Origin: Streptomyces sp.
Lineage (GTDB): Bacteria; Actinomycetota; Actinomycetes; Streptomycetales; Streptomycetaceae
Assembly (NCBI RefSeq): GCF_019510245.1
Contig: NZ_JAEKKT010000118.1
Coordinates: 1 to 64,000, forward strand
DNA: 64,000 nt
Reading direction: 5' to 3'
The position numbers and the translations under genes are program-made. The notes under the pieces were generated by a model. That model worked only from the letters and a program-made list of their open reading frames with translations. It was not told the DNA's origin and did no database searches. Shown piece after piece: positions 35,929-43,399 of this stretch. Positions within the stretch are counted from its first letter, which is position 1. Every line of letters starts with the position of its first letter.

Positions 35929-36699
35929 GTGCCCCTGTTCATCGGAACCTCGGGCTGGCAGTACAAGGACTGGCGGAACGTCCTGTACCCGGCCGACGTG
36001 CCCATGCGCTCGTGGCTGGAGGAGTACGCGCGGCACTTCACGACGGTCGAGCTGAACAACGCGTTCTACCGCCTCCCGACCCGCGAGAACTTCGAGTCCT
36101 GGCGGGACCGGGTCCCGCCGGACTTCGTGATCGCGGTCAAGGCGAGCCGCTACCTCACGCACATCAAACGCCTCAAGGACCCCGAGGAGCCGGTGGACCG
36201 CCTGATGACCCACGCGGCGGGCCTCGGCGACCGGCTGGGCCCGGTCCTCCTCCAGCTCCCGCCGACGCTCAAGGCGGACCCGCCCCTGCTGGACGCCTGT
36301 CTGTCGGGCTTCCCGCGCGGTACGAGGGTGGCGGTGGAACCCCGTCACGACTCCTGGTGGACGCGGGAGACCCGGGAGGTCCTGGAGTCCCGGGGCGCGG
36401 CCCTGTGCTGGGCCGACATCCAGGCCCGCCCCATGACCCCGCTCTGGCGCACCACCGACTGGGCCTACGTCCGCTTCCACCAGGGCCGGGCCCGGCCCTG
36501 GCCCCGCTACGGCCGCCGTTCCCTGGAGACGTGGGTCGACCGCATCGCCACGGCGTACCCCGGGAAGGCCGACATCTACACGTACTTCAACAACGACCCG
36601 GGCGGAGCGGCGGTGCGGGACGCGGTGGCGTTCGGGAGGGCGGCGGAACGGGCGGGGCTGACGGTGACCAGAACGCCGGAGCTGAGCACGAGCGGCTGA
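35929..36699 (+). CDS. DUF72 family protein
   Basis: 256 residues. It has the full DUF72 pattern: GTSGWQYKDW at the start, FTTVELNNAFYRLP, VKASRYLTHIKRL, LGPVLLQLPPTLK, VAVEPRHDSWW and a C-terminal YTYFNNDPGGAAVRDA. This is a TIM-barrel-like family of uncertain biochemical role. The start is a GTG preceded by a GGGGG-rich ribosome site. It is 15 bp downstream of the AAA ATPase. Confidence 0.9.
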   Translation: MPLFIGTSGWQYKDWRNVLYPADVPMRSWLEEYARHFTTVELNNAFYRLPTRENFESWRDRVPPDFVIAVKASRYLTHIKRLKDPEEPVDRLMTHAAGLGDRLGPVLLQLPPTLKADPPLLDACLSGFPRGTRVAVEPRHDSWWTRETREVLESRGAALCWADIQARPMTPLWRTTDWAYVRFHQGRARPWPRYGRRSLETWVDRIATAYPGKADIYTYFNNDPGGAAVRDAVAFGRAAERAGLTVTRTPELSTSG

Positions 36700-36748
36700 C
36701 GCCGTTGCGGCAGGCAGGAGGGCTTTCCCTATCCGGCCGCAACGGCGT
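36699..36748. terminator. Strong terminator hairpin after DUF72
   Basis: ACGCCGTTGCGGC (36699-36711) and GCCGCAACGGCGT (36736-36748) form a perfect 13-bp stem around a 24-nt loop, at the stop of DUF72 and before the convergent GntR gene. Confidence 0.75.
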
Positions 36749-36806
36749 TCAGCCACGACGGTGGAATCCGGCGGTGCCGAGCCTGCTCAGCCGAACCCGA
36801 AGTCCC

Positions 36807-37175
36807 CTACCCCCCATAAGCCGCCCGCAGGGCATCCCGCACCGCGGACAGCGCCTCCTCCTCGGCCAGCCCGAGTCGCCGGACCCGCTCGGCGTAGGCC
36901 TGGGCGGCCAGCGACGCCTCGCGTTCCGCCGCGGACCCTGCCGCCGCGACGAACGTGCCGTTGCGCCCCCGCGTCTCGATCACCCCGTCGGTCTCCAGGG
37001 CCCGGTACGCCTTGGCCACGGTGTTCACCGCCAGGCCCAGCGACCCGGCCAGCCCCCGCACCGTCGGCAGCCGGTACCCCACCGGCAGCACCCCGCCCCG
37101 CGCCTGCTCGGAGATCTGCGCCCGCACCTGCTCGTACGGCGGCGCGCTGTCATCGATGTGGATCTTCAAGGTCAC
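36807..37175 (-). CDS. GntR family regulator, YtrA subfamily
   Basis: 122 residues. It is one short winged-helix domain (PPYEQVRAQISEQARGGVLPVGYRLPTVRGLAGSLGLAVNTVAKAYRALETDGVIETRGRNGTFV) with a short helical tail, the YtrA build without a large ligand domain. The GTG at 37175 (GGGAG ahead) gives a normal N-terminus. It is divergent from an acetyltransferase gene. Confidence 0.85.
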   Translation of the reverse strand: MTLKIHIDDSAPPYEQVRAQISEQARGGVLPVGYRLPTVRGLAGSLGLAVNTVAKAYRALETDGVIETRGRNGTFVAAAGSAAEREASLAAQAYAERVRRLGLAEEEALSAVRDALRAAYGG

Positions 37176-37244
37176 GGCCCGATTCTCCCGTACCCGCCGG
37201 AAAATGAGAGGCATCCGGCACACGTCCCGCATAGCGTGCGCCCC

Positions 37245-38174
37245 ATGACAGTGATCGTGCGCGACCTGCGCCCCGACGTCCGGTCCGACGCCGAGGGCTT
37301 CGCCCGGGTCCGGCAGCTCGCCCTCCCCTTCATGCTGTACACCCCGGAGTCACTGGTCCACGACCTCACCCACACCCACCCCGACGCCCGCTTCCGCCAG
37401 CTGGTCGCGGAGGAGGACGGCGAGGTGATCGGCACCGCCCAGGTCGGCCTCGCCCACGAGAGCACGGAGCCGGGCCAGGGCTTCGCCAACGTGTACGTGC
37501 ATCCGGAGCGCACCGGCCGGGGCGCCGGCGCCCTCCTGGTCCGTACGGCGGAGGCGCACCTGTCGGCGGCCGGCGCGAACACCTCGTACGCCTGGGTGCT
37601 GGACGCCCCGCCCAACCGCGCCTTCGCCGAGCGCCGCGGCTACACCGCGAGCCGCTCGGCCCACTTCCTCCGGCTCGACCTCGCGCACGGCTCACTCCCC
37701 CCGCTGCGGACTCCGCCACCCGGCGTGGAGTTGCGCACCGCCGCTGACTTCGCCGACGACCCGCGCCCGCTCTTCGACCTCGACGCGGAGACGCTGCGGG
37801 ACGAACCGAGCGACATCGACATCGAGTTCGCCGACTACGAGGCCTGGCTGGACGAGACCTGGCGGCACCCGCTGCTCAGCCACGAGCTGACGTCGGTGGT
37901 CCTGGTCGACGGCCGCCCCGCGGCCTTCAGCGCGGCCCGTACCGACGGCGGCACCCGGTACGGCACCGTCATGACCGGCACCGCCCGCGCCTTCCGCGGC
38001 CGGGGACTGGCCAAGCTCGCCAAGAACGACTCGCTGCACCGGGCCCGCGCGGCCGGCTTCACCCAGGCGTTCACGGGCAACGACAGCGGCAACGGCCCGA
38101 TGCTGGCGATCAACAAGTGGTTCGGGTACGAGATCTGCGCAACGGAGGTCAGGTATGTCCGTGAACTCGGCTGA
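37245..38174 (+). CDS. GNAT N-acetyltransferase with two tandem domains
   Basis: 309 residues. The first GNAT domain has VYVHPERTGRGAGALLV (acetyl-CoA binding motif A) and ANTSYAWVLDAPPNRAFAERRGY. The second, weaker half has TARAFRGRGLAKLAK and a KWFGYEICATEVRY end. It probably transfers an acetyl group to a small amine; the acceptor is unknown. The last 20 bp overlap the next gene, DUF402, which starts in another frame. Confidence 0.82.
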   Translation: MTVIVRDLRPDVRSDAEGFARVRQLALPFMLYTPESLVHDLTHTHPDARFRQLVAEEDGEVIGTAQVGLAHESTEPGQGFANVYVHPERTGRGAGALLVRTAEAHLSAAGANTSYAWVLDAPPNRAFAERRGYTASRSAHFLRLDLAHGSLPPLRTPPPGVELRTAADFADDPRPLFDLDAETLRDEPSDIDIEFADYEAWLDETWRHPLLSHELTSVVLVDGRPAAFSAARTDGGTRYGTVMTGTARAFRGRGLAKLAKNDSLHRARAAGFTQAFTGNDSGNGPMLAINKWFGYEICATEVRYVRELG

Positions 38175-38664
38175 GCCGGCCGGCACGGTGGACGTCGAGC
38201 TGGTCAAGGCGGGCCGTACGAAGATCCGTTACCCCGCCGCGCTGCTGCACGACGACGGTATCCGGATCGCCGTGCGCGCCCCCTGGGCCGGCGACACGCC
38301 CCGCGACTTCGGCTTCGTCCGCTTCGAACAGGGCGATGTCTTCACCGAGTTCTACTGGCGGGACCGCTGGTACGCGGTGAAGGAGGTCCGGGCCGCCGAC
38401 GGCACGCTGAAGGGCTGGTACTGCGACGTCACCCGCCCGGCGACGCTCAGCGGCGGCCGACTGGTCGTCGAGGACCTCGACCTGGACCTGTGGCGCTCCG
38501 CCGACGGCACGGACGTACGGCGCCTGGACGAGGACGAGTTCGCCGAGAGCGGGCTGGCGGAGCGGGACCCGGAGGCCGCGGCGGCGGCCGAGGCCGCGCT
38601 GGACACGCTGGAGAGCCTGGCCCGCAAGCCGGAGTTCGCCGCCCTGCTCGCCCTGCCGTCCTGA
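38155..38664 (+). CDS. DUF402 family protein (FomD-like)
   Basis: 169 residues. RYPAALLHDDGIRIAVRAPW, FTEFYWRDRWYAVKEVRAADGTLKGWYCDVTRPA and LVVEDLDLDLW match the DUF402/FomD beta-barrel family, whose studied members hydrolyse nucleotide-type diphosphates. The conserved DLDLDLW acidic cluster is present. GGAGG before the ATG at 38155 supports initiation inside the end of the GNAT gene, giving a coupled pair. Confidence 0.85.
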   Translation: MSVNSAEPAGTVDVELVKAGRTKIRYPAALLHDDGIRIAVRAPWAGDTPRDFGFVRFEQGDVFTEFYWRDRWYAVKEVRAADGTLKGWYCDVTRPATLSGGRLVVEDLDLDLWRSADGTDVRRLDEDEFAESGLAERDPEAAAAAEAALDTLESLARKPEFAALLALPS

Positions 38665-38671
38665 AGCCCCC

Positions 38672-39316
38672 TCACACCGTCGCCACCACCGCGTACCGCT
38701 CGTCGTCCACCTCCTTGCCCCACAGCACCGACTGCGCCGACAGTGGCTCCACGCGCACGTCCGCGGCGAGCGGCGCGAGGAGGGCGGTGAGCCGGCCGGC
38801 GGGTATGCCGACCGGGGTCACGGTCCCCCACACCCCTTCCACCAGCACGAACCGCCCTCCCCCACTGCCGAAAGCGTGGGAGGTACCCCCAGGCCGCAGC
38901 AGGCTCCGCCAGTGCCGCAGCACGCGCGCGGGGTCGGGCAGCGCCCACAGCACATGCCGTACGAGAAGGACGTCGAAGAGCCGCTCGCCCACCGGCGGTG
39001 CCGCCGCGTCGCCGGGCAGGAACACCGCGTCACGGCCGGCCAGCTTGGCGCGGGCCCGCTCCAGCATCGCCGGGGAGCTGTCGACCCCGGTGACGCGATG
39101 GCCCTGCTCGGCGGCGAGGAGGGCCAGGCTGCCGGTGCCGCAGCCGAGGTCGAGGACGTCGGCGGGGCGCTCGGGCAGCCACGCCCGCAGCCGCGCCACC
39201 CAGGCCGCCCGGACCTCGGGCGTGCCGAGCCCGTGATCCGGCTCCTCGTCGAACCGAGCCGCCTCGGCATCCCAGTCGACACCGGCCGCAACCGTCCGAT
39301 CACTTTCATTCCTCAT
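38672..39316 (-). CDS. SAM-dependent methyltransferase
   Basis: 214 residues. Motif I is LDLGCGTGSLAL, motif II VTGVDSSPAMLERA and motif IV FDVLLVRHVLWAL, the class I Rossmann methyltransferase set. The ATG at 39316 follows a GGGGG site; a longer open frame to 39568 has no domain match. Residues in the GGTSHAFGSGGG loop are encoded by a palindromic repeat-like insert, interrupting the usual LRPGG-RFVLVEG strand connection. The target is unknown. Confidence 0.82.
   Translation of the reverse strand: MRNESDRTVAAGVDWDAEAARFDEEPDHGLGTPEVRAAWVARLRAWLPERPADVLDLGCGTGSLALLAAEQGHRVTGVDSSPAMLERARAKLAGRDAVFLPGDAAAPPVGERLFDVLLVRHVLWALPDPARVLRHWRSLLRPGGTSHAFGSGGGRFVLVEGVWGTVTPVGIPAGRLTALLAPLAADVRVEPLSAQSVLWGKEVDDERYAVVATV
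38856..38891 (-). repeat. Dispersed palindromic-type element inside the methyltransferase gene
   Basis: On the minus strand it reads GGGGGTACCTCCC, then ACGCTTTCGGCAG, then TGGGGGAGG. The first 13 nt are identical to those in the hmgA insert at 9192-9240. It encodes an in-frame GGTSHAFGSGGG stretch after LRP, where related methyltransferases would normally continue as LRPGGRF. Confidence 0.6.
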
Positions 39317-39326
39317 GCCCCCAGAG

Positions 39327-39373
39327 TGACACCTACCACTGACACTCGATCCGTGTGACAGCGACCACTGACA
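39327..39373. promoter_or_regulatory. Direct repeat in the methyltransferase/small-ORF divergent region
   Basis: TGACACCTACCACTGACA (39327-39344) and TGACAGCGACCACTGACA (39356-39373) match at 16 of 18 positions with a 29-bp period. They lie directly upstream of the methyltransferase ATG and 84 bp before the small plus-strand ORF. Confidence 0.45.
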
Positions 39374-39456
39374 GACCGGCATCGATGAGGAACTCTCGCC
39401 AAAAGCGTCTACCTCCGTGACAACGCGGAACTCGGTAGGCACTGAAGGAGGCAGCC

Positions 39457-39591
39457 ATGCGCCGCACAACCGTGCAGAAGCCCCTGAAGAGGACGGACAG
39501 CCGCCGGATCCGCGAGGAGTCCGACGAGCGCCCCGCCGGGCGCCCCGAGGTGCGCAAGGACATCGCACGCACCTGGTGGCCGGACGGCTGA
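39457..39591 (+). CDS. Small basic protein (44 residues), function unknown
   Basis: It begins MRRTTVQKPLKRTDSRR and ends ARTWWPDG. A near-ideal AAGGAGG ribosome site lies 6 nt before the ATG, which argues that it is translated. Composition is highly charged (about a third Arg, Lys, Glu or Asp) with a final Trp-Trp pair. I do not recognise a family. It is divergent from the methyltransferase and ends 18 bp before the convergent acetyltransferase stop. Confidence 0.55.
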   Translation: MRRTTVQKPLKRTDSRRIREESDERPAGRPEVRKDIARTWWPDG

Positions 39592-39609
39592 CGCACGCCG
39601 CTGTGGCCT

Positions 39610-40086
39610 TCAGTCCAGCCGTTTGCGGTAGTGGACACGGTCGTAGGGCCCGTCCGCACGCCGCTCGACGACTTCGTACCCGTACTTCGGGTAGATCTTC
39701 TGGTTCTCCTCCATCAGGGCATTCGTATACAGCCTGACCTCGGGCAGGCCGAGCGCACGCGCGTGTGCGTCCACGAACTCCAGCAGCCGCCGTCCCACCC
39801 CCGTGCCGTGCGCGTCGGGGTGGACGGCGATGCTGTCGAGGAACAGGTGGCCGTCGTGGGCCTCGATGACGACGAGCCCGGTGACCGGCTCTCCGACGAC
39901 GAACACCCGACCCGCGGCCACGTTCGCCATGTGGTCCGCCTGCATGGGCTGCGGCACCACCCCGATCCGCGCGATGTAGTGGTGGTACGCCATGTCGGTC
40001 ACGGCCTTCACGGCCGGTACGTCGGCGGGCCGGGCCGGCCGGATCTCATCGTTCGCCATGGCGTGAACGCTATAGGCGGAAGGCAT
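39610..40086 (-). CDS. GNAT N-acetyltransferase
   Basis: 158 residues. IRPARPADVPAVKAV at the start, LDSIAVHPDAHGTGVGRRLLEFVDAHAR as acetyl-CoA motif A and IYPKYGYEVVERR near the end are standard GNAT signs. The ATG at 40086 has GGAG about 9 nt ahead and is kept; ATG 40059 (MANDEIRPARPA) is a plausible shorter start. The acceptor substrate is unknown. Confidence 0.85.
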   Translation of the reverse strand: MPSAYSVHAMANDEIRPARPADVPAVKAVTDMAYHHYIARIGVVPQPMQADHMANVAAGRVFVVGEPVTGLVVIEAHDGHLFLDSIAVHPDAHGTGVGRRLLEFVDAHARALGLPEVRLYTNALMEENQKIYPKYGYEVVERRADGPYDRVHYRKRLD

Positions 40087-40090
40087 GCTG

Positions 40091-40207
40091 TCACTCCGCC
40101 AGCCAGGCCGGACACCACGGCGGGGCGATGTCTTCCAGCTGCGTGCGATAGGGAGCGGGAGGACGAGGGCTGCGGTGCCAGTGCGTCACGGCGCTGGCGG
40201 CCGACAC
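40091..40207 (-). CDS. Possible small ORF or gene remnant (38 residues)
   Basis: From a GTG at 40207 it reads VSAASAVTHWHRSPRPPAPY and ends EDIAPPWCPAWLAE, with the stop 4 bp before the acetyltransferase ATG. The Trp- and Pro-rich end looks like a genuine protein C-terminus, so this may be the tail of a deleted gene or a short coupled peptide. The ribosome site is weak. Confidence 0.25.
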   Translation of the reverse strand: MSAASAVTHWHRSPRPPAPYRTQLEDIAPPWCPAWLAE

Positions 40208-40256
40208 CGCGCCACTCGATCGATCAGCACCGCGTCACGCGCCGGACGGCCCGTGA

Positions 40257-40496
40257 TCACGTGAGGGCAAACGCCTCCTGGTCCATACCGACCTGGCCCC
40301 CGCGCAGGTCGCCGACCGGCTCGGATTCACCTCCGCCACCGTCTTCACGAAGTTCTTCCGCCGGTGCACCGGCGAGACCCCCTCCGCCTTTCGCGTCCGC
40401 GCGCGAAACCGGCGAGCACCTCGCGGGCCGGTGATCCGACCGGCGGGCGGCCGTCCTCCGGCTGCCGTGTGTCAACCACGGCCCGTCCGGTCGTGA
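40257..40496 (+). pseudogene. AraC-family regulator fragment (C-terminal helix-turn-helix only)
   Basis: After an in-frame TGA the frame reads KRLLVHTDLAPAQVADRLGF and then a TSATVFTKFFRRCTGETPSAF segment. This is the second helix-turn-helix of an AraC/XylS protein and parallels the intact regulator at 44078-44971 (AKRLLRHSGLAAKEVADRLGF). The rest of the gene is missing and no start is usable. Its 3' end overlaps the UbiX paralogue. Confidence 0.65.
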
Positions 40497-41110
40497 TGAG
40501 CGGGGGACTCGACACCCGAGTAGGTGTAGTAGTCGGTCTGAGGCAGGCCGATGAAGGACAACAGCCGAGCGGTGAACTCCTCGTAGAACTGGTCCACCGT
40601 CTGCGGGATGTTGTAGTAGGTCGGGATCATCGGGTACACGGTCCCGCCCGCTTCCGCCACCTGGGTGAGGTTGCGCAGGTGGATCAGGCTGAACGGAGTC
40701 TCGCGCACGCAGAGCACCAGGGGGCGCCGTTCCTTGAGCATCACGTCGGCGGCCCGCTCGATCAGGGTGTTCGCCATGCCGTTCGCGATACGGCCTGCCA
40801 CCCCGAGCGCGCAGGGCACCACGAGCATGCCCCAGGACGGGTAGCTGCCGGAGGTGGGCCCGCCGGTCAGGTCATCCGGATCCCAGGCGACGACCTTGTC
40901 CGTGGGCGGCGCGCCCAGCACCAGGTCAGCCGCCGGCCCCGACGCGTCCCGGCCGGTCTCGTGCGCGATCAACTGACGCCCGGCCTGAGAGATCATGAGG
41001 TCCACCTGCGCGACCCGCTCGTCCTTGACCAGCGCCTCGAGCACGAACCGGGCCATCCGCGTACCCCCGGCACCTGTCACGGCCAGGATGATGTTGCGCC
41101 GCTCCGTCAT
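40472..41110 (-). CDS. Second UbiX-like flavoprotein (flavin prenyltransferase paralogue)
   Basis: 212 residues. It keeps the UbiX segments SGSYPSWGMLVVPCALGVAGRIANG, VMLKERRPLVLCVRETPFSLIHLRNL and PMIPTYYNIPQTVDQF. The glycine-rich FMN loop is VTGAGGTRM instead of the usual GASGA, so the conserved Ser is Gly. UbiX enzymes make prenylated FMN for UbiD; this copy may be specialised or inactive. AAGGAAG before ATG 41110 fixes the start. It lies beyond a 559-bp non-coding stretch from the vdc-like genes, on the same strand. Confidence 0.82.
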   Translation of the reverse strand: MTERRNIILAVTGAGGTRMARFVLEALVKDERVAQVDLMISQAGRQLIAHETGRDASGPAADLVLGAPPTDKVVAWDPDDLTGGPTSGSYPSWGMLVVPCALGVAGRIANGMANTLIERAADVMLKERRPLVLCVRETPFSLIHLRNLTQVAEAGGTVYPMIPTYYNIPQTVDQFYEEFTARLLSFIGLPQTDYYTYSGVESPAHHDRTGRG

Positions 41111-41235
41111 GCGCTCTTCCTTTCGATCGCGCGACGCGGGCAGGCGACCCCTGACCGCTTGAAGCATGGCAACAGGCACTCTGTGTGATCACAAATTGAG
41201 AAATCAGTCGGAAAGAACAATCGGGAGATCGGAGT

Positions 41236-41600
41236 GTGCCGACGAGGACCTTGTCCTGCCGACCGGGCTGCCCCGCCGCCACCGGCGGGCGCAGGTTTGA
41301 TCTGGCGCACACGTTCCGGCTGTTCAAGCCGACCCTGGGCTCGGAGAAGCCCGGTTGCGGCATCCGAAGCAGCCGACCAGTGGGCTGGCTGCGCATGTCC
41401 TTCCCCGCCAGAAGACTGAAACCTCACCGACCCGGCCTCCGGCCGCCACCCGGCACGAGGGACGGACGCCGGACATCTCGCCGCGGCAGTTGCCGCGGGC
41501 CAGGCCGCCGCTCAGAGCATTGGCAGGCTTGTGGCTGGTCCTCCGGCCGCGGCGCAGATGGCGTCCGCCGAGCCGAGGCTGCTCGTCTGCCTGAGGTTTC
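41236..41600 (+). pseudogene. Probable transposase remnant
   Basis: One plus frame from about 41290 reads RRFDLAHTFRLFKPTLG, close in form to the RFDLEHTFRFxKQTLGW signature of a Streptomyces DDE transposase family; a neighbouring frame then gives EAADQWAG like its EQADRW continuation. Frames are shifted and no full protein can be read, so it is a decayed fragment. The rest of 41111-41669 shows no gene. Confidence 0.45.
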
Positions 41601-41669
41601 GGGCGTGCAGCCTGTTGTGACGCGGACCGAGCCGTTGACGCGCCTGGCGGTGTGCGGCAGCACTCGGCG

Positions 41670-41909
41670 CTACCTGAGAAGCGGCGGAACCTCCGGCACC
41701 TCGATCGCGTTCGCGATGTCGGCCGGCGTCAGCTTGAAGTTCTCGGGGTAGGCGTCGCGCCGCGTACGGCGGGCAGGCTCGATCGTGCGCCAGGTGTACA
41801 GGCAGCGGCCGCACTGGAGCACGTCCCACACTCCGGGGACGGGCGAGGTGGCGAGTCGGGCGACCGTCTCGAAGGCACAGCGGGGGCACTCAACAGGCAG
41901 GTTGCTCAT
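41670..41909 (-). CDS. vdcD: VdcD-like small subunit of hydroxyarylic acid decarboxylase
   Basis: 79 residues, the usual size of VdcD. Two CxxC pairs (CPRC at residues 8-11 and CGRC near 33-36) make a zinc-ribbon-like fold. ARRTRRDAYPENFKL and a C-terminal ANAIEVPEVPPLLR follow. The ATG at 41909 is preceded by AAAGGA. It is the third gene of a vdcBCD-type operon; the known role in vanillate or 4-hydroxybenzoate decarboxylation is supportive and not well defined. Confidence 0.8.
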   Translation of the reverse strand: MSNLPVECPRCAFETVARLATSPVPGVWDVLQCGRCLYTWRTIEPARRTRRDAYPENFKLTPADIANAIEVPEVPPLLR

Positions 41910-41943
41910 GGGAGTTGTCCTTTCAGAGGATCGGGGAGGGCAT

Positions 41944-43371
41944 TCAGGCACGGTCGGCGATCATGCGCTGCAGTCGTTCCGCCCAGTCCGCGGTCTCCGG
42001 CAGGTCCTTGGCGGGCGTGGAGAAGTTGCCGCGGACGTCCGGCGAGACCGGCGTCGTCGCATCGATGATCATCTTGCTGGTGATGCCGGCGGGCTGGGCG
42101 GCCGGGGCCAGCTCCACGACGGACAGGTTGGGGATGACGACGACGTCGTCCTTCGGGTTGACCTTGGCCGACATCGCCCACATGACCTGCGGCAGGTTGA
42201 AGGGGTCCACGTCCTCGTCGACGAGGACGACCTGGGACACGTAGCCGAGTCCGTGCGGGGTGGTCATGGCGCGCATGCCGACGGCCTTGGCGAAGCCGCC
42301 GTACCGCTTGGCCGTGGAGATGATCACCATCAGACCGTGCGTGTACATCGCGTTGACGGCCTGCACCTCGGGGAACTCGGCGCGCAGCTGCTTGAGCAGC
42401 GGCACGCACGTGTTGGGGCCGACGAGGTAGTCGCACTCGGTCCACGGCATGCCGAGGTAGAGCGATTCGAAGACCGGGTTCGTACGGAACGAGACGCGCT
42501 CGACGCGGATGACGGGCATGCGGCGGCCGCCCGAGTAGTGGCCGGTGAACTCGCCGAAGGGGCCCTCGATCTGCCGCTTGCGCGACTCGATGACGCCTTC
42601 GATGACGACCTCACTGCCCCACGGCACGTCGAAGCCGGTGAGCGGCGCGGTGGCGATCGGGGCGGGCGCGCCGCGCAGTGCGCCGGCCATCTCGTACTCG
42701 CTCTGGTCGTAGGCCATCGGCATCCCGGCGACGATCGCCATCACCGGGTCGTTGCCGAGGGTGATGGCGATGGGCAGGTCCTCGCCCTTCTCCTCGGCCT
42801 TGCGCAGGTGCTGGGCGACGTCGTGCATGGGGACCGGCTGGAAGGCGAGCCGGTTGGTGCCGATCACCTGGATGCGGTACGTGCCGACGTTCTGCTTGCC
42901 GAAGTGGTCGGGATCCTCAGGGTCGCGGGAGACGACGGCGGCCTTGTCGAGGTAGAAGCCGCCGTCGCCGTCGTTGAGACGGAACAGGGGGAGCACCGAA
43001 AAGAGGTCGACGGCGTCGCCCTCCTGGGTGTTCTCGCGCCAGGGCGCGTCCTCGCGGCGCTCGGGCGCGACGGGGAAGGCGTCCCAGCGACGCGCGAACT
43101 CCTCCACCTGCTCCTTGACCGGGGTGTTCCTCGGCAGCCCGAGCGCGAGCGCGTGGTTGGCCCAGGAACCATGCACGTTCATCGCGATCCGGGCGTCGGT
43201 GAAGCCCTTGACGTTGTCGAAGTAGAGGGCGGGCGCGTTCTCGCCGATGCGGCCCGTCGCATTGGCGGCGGCCGCGAGATCCGGCTCGGGCAGCACCTCG
43301 TCGGTGATGCGCAGCAGCTGCCCCTCCTTGTCCAAGGTGTCCAGGAAGCTGCGCAGATCGTCATATGCCAT
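41944..43371 (-). CDS. vdcC: UbiD-family hydroxyarylic acid decarboxylase (VdcC-like)
   Basis: 475 residues, matching the VdcC length. It has the UbiD-family layout: an N-terminal DLRSFLDTLDKEGQLLRI, then IEGPFGEFTGHYSGGRRMPVIRV with the catalytic-region Glu, and a C-terminal YVSQVVLVDEDVDPFNLPQV. UbiD enzymes use prenylated FMN to decarboxylate vanillate or 4-hydroxybenzoate non-oxidatively, giving guaiacol or phenol. AAGGAG before the ATG at 43371 fixes the start. The preceding UbiX gene supplies the cofactor. Confidence 0.92.
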   Translation of the reverse strand: MAYDDLRSFLDTLDKEGQLLRITDEVLPEPDLAAAANATGRIGENAPALYFDNVKGFTDARIAMNVHGSWANHALALGLPRNTPVKEQVEEFARRWDAFPVAPERREDAPWRENTQEGDAVDLFSVLPLFRLNDGDGGFYLDKAAVVSRDPEDPDHFGKQNVGTYRIQVIGTNRLAFQPVPMHDVAQHLRKAEEKGEDLPIAITLGNDPVMAIVAGMPMAYDQSEYEMAGALRGAPAPIATAPLTGFDVPWGSEVVIEGVIESRKRQIEGPFGEFTGHYSGGRRMPVIRVERVSFRTNPVFESLYLGMPWTECDYLVGPNTCVPLLKQLRAEFPEVQAVNAMYTHGLMVIISTAKRYGGFAKAVGMRAMTTPHGLGYVSQVVLVDEDVDPFNLPQVMWAMSAKVNPKDDVVVIPNLSVVELAPAAQPAGITSKMIIDATTPVSPDVRGNFSTPAKDLPETADWAERLQRMIADRA

Positions 43372-43399
43372 GGGGAACTCCTTCACGGGGTGTCGGATT

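Noticed and set aside
39333..39659. Minus-strand 108-residue frame across the small ORF
   Set aside because: It is antisense to the 44-residue ORF with the strong ribosome site and runs through the direct repeats.
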